Assembly (NCBI RefSeq): GCF_006980705.1
Contig: NZ_SBHO01000006.1
Coordinates: 1 to 64,000, forward strand
Direction of reading: 5' to 3'
DNA: 64,000 nt
From: Tepidiphilus olei
GTDB taxonomy: Bacteria > Pseudomonadota > Gammaproteobacteria > Burkholderiales > Rhodocyclaceae
Positions 39,507 through 47,867 of the stretch are shown here, one piece after another. Below the pieces are notes generated by a model. The model was not told the origin of the DNA. It was given only the letters and a program-made list of their open reading frames with translations, and did not search any database. How positions within the stretch are numbered: position 1 is the first letter of the stretch; each line of letters begins with the position of its first letter. A program made the position numbers and the translations under genes.

Positions 39507-40286
39507 TCAATCCTCGGCGCGTAGCCAATTCCTCAGATAGCGCGATAGCGTCTTGGGGGCGATGGTCTTCCCGCGGCGCCGCTCGATGGCTTCGAGCAAG
39601 GCCGATGCCTTGGACGCTTCGGCCTCGGTGGGTCGCTCGATCAGAAACGCCGCGCCTGCCTCTTCGAGCAGTCCGGCGACGATGGCGCGCATCGTCTCGC
39701 GGGCATCTTCCCTGGCGGGCGGTTCAATTTCCTGCACCTTGGGCGAATCGGCAGGCGGGGGGAATCCTTCGTTGAGGAATCGCTTGAGAAGGGCGCCAGA
39801 GACGCCAAGGAATGGGGGCTTATAGTAAGGCAGCTTGTCGGCAAATTTACCTATCCAACTAGTTACTACCCAAATTTCGCCTACGCGGGTTAATAATATT
39901 GATTCTGGCTTATTTTCCAATAATTTGTATTCAGAAGGTATTGTCTTATCGTTCATCCATTGAATAATGCTATGATGATCAACATCTATCCACGTTAAAA
40001 AACTTTCGTGGTCATTACCAAAAAGCGGTTTAGGTTTTTCAATCAGGTTATGACCCCGATCTTTCAAAACCGTTGGTATAGAATGCGGGGGGATGCCGCC
40101 GAAATAATGAAGCCCCGTGTTTTGAAAGCGAACAAAACGGCCGCACGGCGCCAGCAGCACATAATACCCACCCAGAACACCCGAATAGATCGCCTCTTCC
40201 GACACGTCCAAGATGCGCGCCACCTCGGGCACCGGCAAAACGAAGTCGTCGGGGATGTTGCGCCACCGTTTCAAGTCATCGACCAT
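39507..40286 (-). CDS. Unidentified 259-aa protein of the element, with AT-rich central part
   Basis: I do not recognise this protein. Residues about 15-45 (LPVPEVARILDVSEEAIYSGV) look like a small HTH, the centre is a compact beta-rich region (residues about 55-150), and the C-terminus KTIAPKTLSRYLRNWLRAED could be a second helical DNA-binding piece. The centre is encoded by clearly AT-rich DNA (about 39840-40110), unlike the GC-rich ends. The gene overlaps the integrase 3' end by 11 bp, so they are co-transcribed. It could be a regulator or a cargo gene. Confidence 0.7.
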   Translation of the reverse strand: MVDDLKRWRNIPDDFVLPVPEVARILDVSEEAIYSGVLGGYYVLLAPCGRFVRFQNTGLHYFGGIPPHSIPTVLKDRGHNLIEKPKPLFGNDHESFLTWIDVDHHSIIQWMNDKTIPSEYKLLENKPESILLTRVGEIWVVTSWIGKFADKLPYYKPPFLGVSGALLKRFLNEGFPPPADSPKVQEIEPPAREDARETMRAIVAGLLEEAGAAFLIERPTEAEASKASALLEAIERRRGKTIAPKTLSRYLRNWLRAED

Positions 40287-41526
40287 CGTCGTTTGCTCCC
40301 GTAGTGACGAACTGTGCCCATTGCTCCATCAGCGGCCGCCGCTTCTCGACAAGGTCACCGCGGGCATAGACGGCTTCGACCTCACCCTTGAAGTCATGCG
40401 CGAGCGCGTCTTCGAGCAGTGCGCGGGGATAGTGGGTCTCGTTCTCGCCCCAGGTACGAAAGGTCGCGCGAAAGCCGTGCGCCACGATGACGCGCCCACC
40501 CTGGCGCCGGTCGATCCAACCCACGCCGTCGGCCGCGTGCTTGGCTTCGTGCAGGTCGCGCAATAGTTTGGTGAGCGCCATGTCCGACAAGGGCTTGCCG
40601 CCGCGCGATGGGAACACCCAAGGACAATCGGTAAAGCGTGGCAGGGCGTGCAGCAGCTCGAGCGCGGCCGCCGACAGGGGCACGGCATGGGGGCGCTTGG
40701 TCTTCATGCGTTGCCCGTAGTCGCTGGCGCCGGGGATGCGCCAGACGCGCGCCTCGAAGTCAAACTCTTGCCATTGGGCAAAGCGCACGTTGAGGGGTCG
40801 AACGGCCGTGAGGATGAGCAGCGCGAGCGCCCGGGCGGCCGTGCTCGTCTTGGCGTCGAGCACCCGCCAGAAGTCGGCGGCCTCGGCGTAGTCGAGCGCG
40901 GGCATGTTCTCGCCTTCGACCACCTTGGACGGGGCCGGTAGCAGCTTGTCGAGATGCCCTTTCCACCGCGCCGGGTTCTCGCCGCCGCGCAGTCCGTGAG
41001 CCGCCGCCCAGTCGAGCACGGCCGCGATGCGTTTCTGCAAGCGCGATGCCGTCTCGGTCTTCGTCGTCCATATCGGCTCGAGGATGGCGAGCACGTGGCG
41101 CGTCTCGACCTCGGCGGGGCGCAGGTGGCCGATGATGGGGAAAGCAAACTGCGCAAGGGTGTTTTCCCATTGCTGCACGTGCTTGGCGTTCGTCCATTCG
41201 GCGCGCTTGGCCTCGATGAGCCTGGCGGCGCATTCGGCGAAGGTGAGCGCGACATGACGCTTCACGCGCAGCGTCTCGGCCGGGTCGCGCTTCTCGAGCT
41301 TGAGCACGCGCAAGAGCTCGTCGCGCTTTTGCCGCGCATCGGCCAGCGCCAGCACATCGAGCGACCCCAAAGTGAGCTCGTTGATCTTGCCGTTGAACCG
41401 GTAGCGAAGCACCCAGCTACGCGAGACGCCGCGCACCCGCAAATAGAGATTGCGGCCGTCGGCGTGGTAGCCGTCCGGCAGCCTCGCCAGCGTCCGGGGG
41501 GTGAGCCGGTTGATTACCGTTGGCAT
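40276..41526 (-). CDS. int: Tyrosine-type site-specific integrase
   Basis: A 416-residue phage-type integrase with an N-terminal DUF4102-like arm-binding domain (LTPRTLARLPDGYHADGRNLYLRV), a core-binding domain, and a catalytic domain. Catalytic residues visible are Arg in ILTAVRPLN (about 243), His and Arg in AHGFRATFRTW (about 350-353), His in DALAHDF and the nucleophile Tyr in VEAVYARG. It integrates the element into tRNA-Ser. Its ribosome site lies within the right copy of the 24-bp repeat, so arm-site binding could repress its own expression. Confidence 0.93.
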   Translation of the reverse strand: MPTVINRLTPRTLARLPDGYHADGRNLYLRVRGVSRSWVLRYRFNGKINELTLGSLDVLALADARQKRDELLRVLKLEKRDPAETLRVKRHVALTFAECAARLIEAKRAEWTNAKHVQQWENTLAQFAFPIIGHLRPAEVETRHVLAILEPIWTTKTETASRLQKRIAAVLDWAAAHGLRGGENPARWKGHLDKLLPAPSKVVEGENMPALDYAEAADFWRVLDAKTSTAARALALLILTAVRPLNVRFAQWQEFDFEARVWRIPGASDYGQRMKTKRPHAVPLSAAALELLHALPRFTDCPWVFPSRGGKPLSDMALTKLLRDLHEAKHAADGVGWIDRRQGGRVIVAHGFRATFRTWGENETHYPRALLEDALAHDFKGEVEAVYARGDLVEKRRPLMEQWAQFVTTGANDDGR

Positions 41527-41529
41527 AAA

Positions 41530-41553
41530 TCCTGCCTTATCGCTTGCCTTATC
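41530..41553 (+). repeat. Right copy of the 24-bp end repeat (integrase arm sites)
   Basis: The 24 bp are identical to 34954-34977 and hold two TGCCTTATC units. It begins 4 bp before the int start codon and includes the int Shine-Dalgarno sequence on the minus strand (AAGGCAGGA). Confidence 0.75.
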
Positions 41554-41621
41554 ATTTTACGGCGCATGGCGAAACACGATGAGGCAGATTGTAGCCTAAG
41601 TGTCTTGATTTACAATACTAT

Positions 41622-41650
41622 TTGAAACGGCGTGAAATGGTGTATTATAC
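41622..41650 (+). promoter_or_regulatory. Candidate outward promoter at the right end of the element
   Basis: TTGAAA (41622-41627) and TTATAC (41645-41650) are 17 bp apart, 12 bp inside attR and pointing out of the element toward the Nudix gene. Confidence 0.45.
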
Positions 41651-41662
41651 GTCTATGGCGGT

Positions 41663-41676
41663 CTCCATCTCCGCCA
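41663..41676 (+). repeat. attR: right copy of the 14-bp attachment core
   Basis: CTCCATCTCCGCCA duplicates the tRNA-Ser 3' end, with different bases on either side. Confidence 0.85.
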
Positions 41677-41716
41677 ACATCCAAGCCCCTTCTCCCGCAG
41701 CATCGAGGCGGCCGTG

Positions 41717-42283
41717 ATGAAATATTGTTCCCTTTGCGGCCATCCTTTACGGGTGGCCGTCCCCCCAGGCGACAATCGACCACGGCACGTATGCGGTCAC
41801 TGCGGCGAGGTACACTATCAGAACCCTAAAGTCGTGGTGGGCGCCATCGCTCGCTGGGAAGATCGCGTCCTGCTGTGTCGCCGGGCGATCGAGCCGCGCT
41901 TGGGTTGGTGGACCCTGCCGGCCGGTTTCATGGAAAACGGTGAATCCACCATGGAAGCGGCCATGCGCGAAACCTGGGAAGAAGCCGGGGCGCTCATCGA
42001 GGTGGAAGATCTGCACGCGCTCATCGACGTACCGCCCATCCAGCAAGTGCACCTCTTCTACCGTGCGCGTTTGCTGCGGCTCGACATTGCGCCGGGCGAG
42101 GAAAGCTTGGAAACCCGGTTGTTCCGTCTAGACGACATCCCTTGGGGCGAACTGGCTTTCGAAACGGTGCGCCTTGCGCTGCGCCACGAGGTGGATGCGC
42201 CCGGCGGGGGAATCCTGGTAACCTCGCTGGGGTCGAAAGGCTCGTCGGATCAGCGCCATAGGCGCACTTCCCCTACGGCATAG
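41717..42283 (+). CDS. Zinc-ribbon Nudix hydrolase
   Basis: A 188-residue protein. Residues 1-40 form a zinc ribbon with CSLCG and CGHCGEVHYQNPK, as in NADH pyrophosphatase NudC but without its long N-terminal domain. The Nudix box follows as GFMENGESTMEAAMRETWEEAG (quoted in part: GFMENGES...RETWEEAG). It probably cleaves a nucleotide diphosphate derivative. ATG at 41717 is preceded by GAGGCGG. It lies just outside attR, and its 3' end overlaps the convergent lipoprotein gene by 34 bp. Confidence 0.88.
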   Translation: MKYCSLCGHPLRVAVPPGDNRPRHVCGHCGEVHYQNPKVVVGAIARWEDRVLLCRRAIEPRLGWWTLPAGFMENGESTMEAAMRETWEEAGALIEVEDLHALIDVPPIQQVHLFYRARLLRLDIAPGEESLETRLFRLDDIPWGELAFETVRLALRHEVDAPGGGILVTSLGSKGSSDQRHRRTSPTA

Positions 42284-42801
42284 CGCTGCGCGAGCGGTCG
42301 CGTGGAATGCACCCCTTCTTCGTAGCTCAGGATTTCGAATCCGGTGGCACCGCGGCGCGTGACGATTTCTTGAGCAGCGCGGCGAAACACGGTATAGGCT
42401 TCGCCTTGTCCGCCCGTGGTGAGCGTGCGCATGTTCATGCGGATGCGGGCCACCTTGGCGTCGGGCGATTCGAGCACCTGGATGCGCCAGTTGGGTTCGA
42501 AGGGGTCGTAGAGCGCATACGCGATGAGCGCTGCGCCCCCGAGCTGACGCAGCAAGGCGGCGTGGGAGACGGAGGTGACCGAGGAGGTTGCACCGGCACC
42601 TCCGCCCGCCGCTGCATCTCCTCCGGCCGCGGTGACTCCGCCGTCGATGTTGAGCGACGATTCCGACAGGATCAGGGCGCTTCCCACGGCCCCGGCGAGC
42701 GGCGCGTCGTATTTGGCCCAGTCCGCGCTCGAACCGGCACAGCCGGCGAGTGCAAGCGGGATCAGTGCGGCGAGCGGGATCGAACGACCGAGGGTGCGCA
42801 T
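42250..42801 (-). CDS. Predicted lipoprotein at the end of the flagellar operon
   Basis: A 183-residue protein with a signal peptide and lipobox LALAGC (Cys 21). A Gly/Ala-rich linker (about 53-72) leads to a domain of about 100 residues: NWRIQVLESPDAKVARIRMN, then GFEILSYEEGVHSTRPLAQR near the end. It starts 9 bp after flgL, so it is in the flagellar operon, but I know of no flagellar protein with this sequence. It could support the basal body in the outer membrane or be unrelated. Confidence 0.75.
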   Translation of the reverse strand: MRTLGRSIPLAALIPLALAGCAGSSADWAKYDAPLAGAVGSALILSESSLNIDGGVTAAGGDAAAGGGAGATSSVTSVSHAALLRQLGGAALIAYALYDPFEPNWRIQVLESPDAKVARIRMNMRTLTTGGQGEAYTVFRRAAQEIVTRRGATGFEILSYEEGVHSTRPLAQRYAVGEVRLWR

Positions 42802-42810
42802 CGCGGTCTC

Positions 42811-43857
42811 TCAGAGGTATTGGAAGAGCGAGAGATTGGCCACGCGCACAAAGGACTGCTGCGCCGCCTGCAGGACGAGCTGCTGCTGGGCGAGCCGGCT
42901 CAGGGCTTCGTTGTAATCCAGATCCTCGATGCGCGAACGGGCGGTGGCATAGTGCAGATCGAGCGTCTGCCCCGCATAGTCGAGCGAATCGAGCTCGGCG
43001 CGCTGCGAGCCGACCTTGGATTGATATACGGCGATGCGTTCCATGAAAGCGTCGACTATGTCGAGGCCATAACTGGTGGGATCCGGAACGTTCGTCTCAG
43101 GATCCACGTATTCCGGCGGTAGCGTCGTCGTGTCCGGGTTGTCGATCGCGTCGATCGCGGTCTTCAAACGGTTGAAGAATTCGGCGGGGGGGTATTGGGG
43201 AGGTGTGCCGGTCGTAGGATCGGATGGATCGGTCGGCGCAATCGCTGGCACATAGGCGCTCTGATCCACCTCGAACAACCCTCCTCCGCCAGAGGCCGAA
43301 CCGGGGATGCCGATGTCCATCCGCCGCTCGGGGCCGACTTGCATCTGCCGGGTGCCGACATCGCCCTGGTAGTAATAGAGATCGGGCGTGTCTGGGTCGC
43401 CATCGTGGTCGCCGAAAACGATCGGCGGCGTGTCGTTCTTGTAGCCGGCGAACAGGTATTCACCCTGCCCGTCCTTGCTGTTGGCGAGCGCGACGAGGTT
43501 GTCGAGCTGGCTGCGCAGGTCGGAAGCGATCGCCGCCTTGTCCTGGGCGCTGAGCCCGCCGTTGCCCGCCTGGATGAATTTCTGCCGCATGTATTGCAGC
43601 GTGTCGGTCATGGTGGAGAGCCGCGTGTCGGTGAGCGCGAGCTGATCCTTGGCATAGCCGATATTGGCGAGAAACTGCTTGTTCACGCTTTGGGATTGCT
43701 GCAGCTCGAGGCTGCGCGCAGCACGCACGGGATCGTCCGAGGGGCGAAGCATCTTGCGCCCCGTGGCAACCTGCAACTGGGTTTGCGCGAGCTGCGTCTG
43801 GTTGTTCATCATGGCCGCGATGTTGCGGTCGAAGATCTGGGCAGTAGAGATGCGCAT
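42811..43857 (-). CDS. flgL: Flagellar hook-filament junction protein FlgL (HAP3)
   Basis: A 348-residue flagellin-like junction protein. It has the N-terminal coiled-coil MRISTAQIFDRNIAAMMNNQTQ and RKMLRPSDDPVRAAR, and the C-terminal helix DLDYNEALSRLAQQQLVLQAAQQSF. It joins FlgK to the filament after export by the flagellar type III system. The central domain carries variable sequence with Pro/Thr-rich stretches. It follows flgK by 14 bp. Confidence 0.94.
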   Translation of the reverse strand: MRISTAQIFDRNIAAMMNNQTQLAQTQLQVATGRKMLRPSDDPVRAARSLELQQSQSVNKQFLANIGYAKDQLALTDTRLSTMTDTLQYMRQKFIQAGNGGLSAQDKAAIASDLRSQLDNLVALANSKDGQGEYLFAGYKNDTPPIVFGDHDGDPDTPDLYYYQGDVGTRQMQVGPERRMDIGIPGSASGGGGLFEVDQSAYVPAIAPTDPSDPTTGTPPQYPPAEFFNRLKTAIDAIDNPDTTTLPPEYVDPETNVPDPTSYGLDIVDAFMERIAVYQSKVGSQRAELDSLDYAGQTLDLHYATARSRIEDLDYNEALSRLAQQQLVLQAAQQSFVRVANLSLFQYL

Positions 43858-43871
43858 GGTCGTTCTCCCGG

Positions 43872-45536
43872 TCAGCTGGCGATGGCGAGCACGGAATCGA
43901 AGAGCCTCTGTGACATCTGCATCACCTTGCTCGCGGCCAGATAGGCTTGCTGGAAGCGTATCAGATTGGCGGCCTCTTCATCCAGATTGACCCCGGCGAG
44001 ACTGTCTCGCTGCGCCTGGATCTGCTCGTGCAGCGCCCGAGAAGCGGTGGCGCCGTTGATCACCTCGCTCGCCTTGGCGCCGACCATAGACACGGTGCGC
44101 GCGTAGGCGGACTGCAGCGTGGCGGTCTCATCGTAGAGAAATTTGTCGGTCTGGATGCCGGCGAGCTTGAGCGCGTTACGATTGTCGGCCGGACCGCTTC
44201 CAGGAGCGACCGTACCGGTCGGGTCTTCTTCCGCCGCGGCGATCTGTCTCGGATCGGTGATCGCCACACCGATCGTGGAGGCGGCGTTGCGGTAGGTGGG
44301 CGCGATGACGGCGGTCTCGCCCGGCTCCAAAACCACGCTGGAGAAATCGAGGCCGTCGATCGGCTGGGTCAAATCATCGAAAATTTTACCGTCGCTCTGC
44401 CGCGTCACCCTGAGCGTGCCATTGTTCTCGCTCAGAATAATGTAGGTGTCTAGGCGAAGCGCCCCAGGGTCGACCGGAGAGACAAACGAAACGGTGACGT
44501 CGCTGCCGGCCGAACCGGTGGTCTCCACGGGCTGGGAGAGATCGATTCCGGAGAAATAGGCGTTCCCGGTCGATCCATCCAATCCATAGCCCAACTCATG
44601 CACTTCGTTGAATTTCACTGCGAGAGCGAGCGCAAGAAAACCGAGCTGGTCTTGCACTGGTTCGAGCGTGTCGCGCCTGAAGGCGAGCATGGCGCCCAGT
44701 TCGCCTCCGGTGATGAGTTGCTCGGGGAGGACTTGAGCCGCTCCGGTGCCGATCTGGTATGTGACCTGGGTGCGCATGGGCTGCGCGGGATCGGGCCGGG
44801 TGGCGAGCGTGGCGCTCTCCATTCCCTGCACCAGCGCCTGCCCGTTGCCGATGAACACGTTCATGATGCCGCGATCATCGACCACCGCATGGACGTTGAC
44901 GAGCTTGGAGAGTTCGGCGAGCGCCTGGTCGCGCTGATCGAGCAGGTCGTTGGGCGCGGCGCCGTTGCCCACGCCGAGCGCCCGCGTGATTTCCTGGTTG
45001 AGCCGGGCGATTTCTTGCCCGTACTGGGTGATCTGCTGGGTAGCAAGTGAGACGTTCTGTTGCAACGCAGCGTCGATCTCGTTGATCCTGCCCGAGAGCA
45101 GGTGGAAACGATTGACCAGGGCCTCGCTTTGCGAGAGCATCGTCTGCCGCGCGGGGATGCTGGAGGGGTTGTTCGCCACTTCGTTCACGGAGTCGAAGAA
45201 CTGCGCCATGGCCGAGGAAATCCCCAGATCCGGGTCGGCGATGAGATCGTCGATCGGTGCGATGAGGTCGCGATAGATCTGGTAGTAGCTCGCCTGGCTC
45301 TGCGATTGCAGCAGTTGCCGCTGCAGGAACTGGTCGTAGCTGCGCTGCACGTCCACGACGCGCGCGCCCTGCCCTACGTAGCCGTAGCCCATGTACTGCG
45401 ACGGCTGGGTGGTCTGCACCGCACTCTGGCGGCTGTAGCCGGGCGTGTCGGCATTAGCGATGTTGTGGCTGGCGACGGTGAGCTTGGCCTGCGCGGCCAT
45501 CAGCCCGGTCAATCCGATGTTGAGAAAATCGGCCAT
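43872..45536 (-). CDS. flgK: Flagellar hook-associated protein FlgK (HAP1)
   Basis: A 554-residue junction protein with the axial motif GLTGLMAAQAKLTVASHNIANADTPGYSRQ (quoted in part: SHNIANADTPGYSRQ) and the C-terminal GVNLDEEAANLIRFQQAYLAA. It sits between hook and FlgL. A near-perfect sigma-54 promoter lies 40 bp upstream, so flgKL can be expressed apart from flgB-J. Confidence 0.96.
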   Translation of the reverse strand: MADFLNIGLTGLMAAQAKLTVASHNIANADTPGYSRQSAVQTTQPSQYMGYGYVGQGARVVDVQRSYDQFLQRQLLQSQSQASYYQIYRDLIAPIDDLIADPDLGISSAMAQFFDSVNEVANNPSSIPARQTMLSQSEALVNRFHLLSGRINEIDAALQQNVSLATQQITQYGQEIARLNQEITRALGVGNGAAPNDLLDQRDQALAELSKLVNVHAVVDDRGIMNVFIGNGQALVQGMESATLATRPDPAQPMRTQVTYQIGTGAAQVLPEQLITGGELGAMLAFRRDTLEPVQDQLGFLALALAVKFNEVHELGYGLDGSTGNAYFSGIDLSQPVETTGSAGSDVTVSFVSPVDPGALRLDTYIILSENNGTLRVTRQSDGKIFDDLTQPIDGLDFSSVVLEPGETAVIAPTYRNAASTIGVAITDPRQIAAAEEDPTGTVAPGSGPADNRNALKLAGIQTDKFLYDETATLQSAYARTVSMVGAKASEVINGATASRALHEQIQAQRDSLAGVNLDEEAANLIRFQQAYLAASKVMQMSQRLFDSVLAIAS

Positions 45537-45575
45537 GGTTTGCTCCCGGCGCGAGAAGGATGTCGCCAGTAAACT

Positions 45576-45591
45576 AGCAATTTATGTGCCA
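45576..45591 (-). promoter_or_regulatory. Sigma-54 promoter of flgKL
   Basis: On the minus strand the sequence TGGCACATAAATTGCT matches the RpoN consensus TGGCAC-N5-TTGCW, with GG and GC separated by 10 bp. It begins 11 bp past the flgJ stop, and start of transcription would be near 45565. Confidence 0.85.
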
Positions 45592-45602
45592 TGCTTTCGA
45601 GA

Positions 45603-46694
45603 TCAACCGGGCAAGGCCGCGCGGAAGCGCTGGTCCTGCAGGATGGAGACGATCTTGTCGGCATAGCGGGGATCGGTGGCGTAGCCGCCGCGCACCAGCG
45701 CCGCGGCGAAGTCACGCGGTGTGCGGCTGCCGGGGACGTAGGCATAGCGCTCGTTGTTCTGAATGAGGCGAACGTAATCGTCGAAGGCAGCGGTGTAGGA
45801 CGAATAGACGCGGAATTTCGCGTTTTCGGTCACCGCCCGGCCGTTGTCGTATTCAGTAACCGGCAGGGTCACGGTTGGCCCGCGCCAACTGCTGCCCGCT
45901 TTGATGTTGAAGAGATTGTGGCTGGAGCGACCATCCGGGGTGCGGATGACTGCGCTCCCCCACCCCGTCTCGAGGGCAGCCTGGGCGACGAGGAATTCCG
46001 GCGGTACGCCCAGTTGGGCGGCGGCTCGCCGGGCCTGTGGCAAGGTCTCCTGCACGAAGCGACGGATCTTCTCCGGCACCGACGTCTCGTTCGTCTCGGC
46101 GCGGCGCACCGCCGAGGCAGTCTCGGCCAAGGAGGGGAAGAGGGGGGTCGGGTCGTCTTGCGTCAAGGACACGAGCGGCACGGCCTCGTCCCCGACCTTG
46201 CCCGAGGCACCGCCCAGGGCGGCAAAAAAGCCCTTTTCTTCCAGCGCAGCGGCTTCCTCCGTTGCCACTCCTTGCCGGTTGCCGGCAGGATTTGCCGGGC
46301 GACGCAGCACGTTGGCGAGTGAAAAACCTCCGCTCGGGGGGAGTTCGCCCTGCTCACCGACGCCCGCGGCAGACGCCGCGGCTTCGTTCTGATTCCCGAG
46401 ACGCTGTTCCAATTGCCGCGCGAGCATCTCACCGAGCCCGATGCCGCGGCCCATGGCGAGATTCTGGGCGAGCTGCTGGTCACTCATGTCCTGAAAGGTC
46501 CGCTCGCCATCGCTCGAGGTGAAGGCGTTGGCGGGCACGGTGGCACGCATGGCCTTGAGCATCTGCTGCAGCATCACCGCCTCGAACTGTTTGGCGGCGG
46601 CGCGCAACGCTTCGGGCGAGTCGCCCTGACGCGCCAGATTCTGCAGCGAGCGCAGGGAACGCGGATCGAAAGCGGGAACGCTCGGCACGCTCAT
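45603..46694 (-). CDS. flgJ: FlgJ: rod-capping protein fused to peptidoglycan hydrolase
   Basis: A 363-residue bifunctional protein. Residues about 30-120 are the rod-binding domain (QFEAVMLQQMLKAMR). The C-terminal domain, from about 210, is a GH73-type hydrolase with catalytic Glu in AQAALETGWGSAV and NLFNIKAGSSW. It opens the cell wall for rod growth in the periplasm. The start at 46694 (MSVPSVPAFDPRSL) has GGGAGAGG upstream. Confidence 0.93.
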   Translation of the reverse strand: MSVPSVPAFDPRSLRSLQNLARQGDSPEALRAAAKQFEAVMLQQMLKAMRATVPANAFTSSDGERTFQDMSDQQLAQNLAMGRGIGLGEMLARQLEQRLGNQNEAAASAAGVGEQGELPPSGGFSLANVLRRPANPAGNRQGVATEEAAALEEKGFFAALGGASGKVGDEAVPLVSLTQDDPTPLFPSLAETASAVRRAETNETSVPEKIRRFVQETLPQARRAAAQLGVPPEFLVAQAALETGWGSAVIRTPDGRSSHNLFNIKAGSSWRGPTVTLPVTEYDNGRAVTENAKFRVYSSYTAAFDDYVRLIQNNERYAYVPGSRTPRDFAAALVRGGYATDPRYADKIVSILQDQRFRAALPG

Positions 46695-46708
46695 CTTCCC
46701 TCTCCCTA

Positions 46709-47857
46709 TCAGATCACTTCGAGGTCGGCCCGCAGGGCGCCCGAAGACTTGAGCGCCTGCAAGATGCTGATGAGATCCATGGGGGTGGCGCCGAGCGCAT
46801 TCAGCGCCTTGACCACATCGGCCAGATTCGCCCCGCCCTTGACGTCTTGGATCACGGCGACGGGCTGCTCGATCTCCACCCGCCCCTGCTGGGCCGCCAC
46901 CGCGGCTCCACCGGCAAACGGCGTATCCGGCTGGCTCACCGCCAGATCCTGTCCGATGGTGACCTTGAGGCTGCCGTGCGCCACCGCCACGTGCTGCAAC
47001 GTCACGGCCTGATTCATCACCACGGAACCGGTGCGGGAGTTGACCACCACCTTGGCACGTTGTACGTCGGGCTCTACGGTGAGGTTCTGAAGGCGGGCAA
47101 GAAACGCGATACGCGCGTTGGGGTCGGGCGGAGAGCGAACGGCGATGGTACGGCCGTCGAGCGCCTGGGCAGTGCCGAAGCCGAAAGCGGTCTCGATCGC
47201 CCGCACGATCTTTGCGGCCGTGCCGAAATCCATTTCTTCCAGCTCGAGCTGGATGATCTCGGATTGGGCGAAATTGTTCCCGACTTCCCGCTCCACCGTC
47301 GCGCCCGCCGGAATGCGCCCGGCCGAGAGATGGTTGATCTGCTGCGCCGCGCCCCCGGATCGTGCGCCGGCCCCGCCGACGACGACGTTGCCCTGAGCGA
47401 TGGCGTAGATCTGCCCGTCGGCCCCCTTGAGCGGCGTCATCACCAAGGTGCCGCCCTTGAGGCTCTTGGCGTTGCCCAGCGACGAAACGGTCACGTCGAT
47501 GCGCTGGCCTGCGCGAGCAAAAGGCGGCAGTTCGGCCGTGACCATGACGGCGGCCACGTTCTTGAGCTGCATGTTGCCCGGCGGCAGGTTCACGCCCAGG
47601 CTGCGCAGCATGTTGACCACGCTCTGCACGGTGAACGGCGTTTGCGTGGTCTGGTCGCCGCTGCCATCGAGCCCCACCACCAGACCATAGCCGACGAGCT
47701 GGTTGTCGCGCACCCCTCCGATCGTGGCGAGATCCTTGATGCGCTCTCCGGCAGCCCATGCCGCACCGAGCCCGAATAAGCCCAAGGTGCAGACGAGCGC
47801 CACGGCGAGGAGCGTTCGCCCGAGGAGGAATTCGCGCACGCGTAAAGTCCCATTCAT
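46709..47857 (-). CDS. flgI: Flagellar P-ring protein FlgI
   Basis: A 382-residue periplasmic protein with a signal peptide (FLLGRTLLAVALVCTLGLFG...AWA). ERIKDLATIGGVRDNQLVGY and GLDGSGDQTTQTPFT are conserved FlgI motifs, and the C-terminus NALGATPMDLISILQALK is typical. It forms the P ring around the rod. The ATG at 47857 (MNGTLRVREF) lies 10 bp from flgH. Confidence 0.96.
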   Translation of the reverse strand: MNGTLRVREFLLGRTLLAVALVCTLGLFGLGAAWAAGERIKDLATIGGVRDNQLVGYGLVVGLDGSGDQTTQTPFTVQSVVNMLRSLGVNLPPGNMQLKNVAAVMVTAELPPFARAGQRIDVTVSSLGNAKSLKGGTLVMTPLKGADGQIYAIAQGNVVVGGAGARSGGAAQQINHLSAGRIPAGATVEREVGNNFAQSEIIQLELEEMDFGTAAKIVRAIETAFGFGTAQALDGRTIAVRSPPDPNARIAFLARLQNLTVEPDVQRAKVVVNSRTGSVVMNQAVTLQHVAVAHGSLKVTIGQDLAVSQPDTPFAGGAAVAAQQGRVEIEQPVAVIQDVKGGANLADVVKALNALGATPMDLISILQALKSSGALRADLEVI

Positions 47858-47867
47858 GACCAGTTCC

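Larger units (their letters stand above)
34902..41676. mobile_element. tRNA-Ser-integrated satellite-like element (about 6.8 kb)
   Basis: The element is bounded by the 14-bp att duplication. Gene order from the right end is integrase, unidentified 259-aa protein, AlpA-like HTH protein, primase-helicase, iteron-like region, and a 256-aa low-complexity protein, all on the minus strand. A 24-bp repeat occurs near both ends in the same orientation. There are no capsid, portal, terminase, relaxase or conjugation genes. This set matches P4-like phage satellites or small integrative elements that replicate with their own primase and move with help from another element. Confidence 0.82.

Noticed and set aside
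34902-41676. Search of the element for defence, toxin-antitoxin or restriction genes
   Set aside because: None of the five proteins shows a recognisable nuclease, methylase or toxin motif; calling it a defence island would be unsupported.
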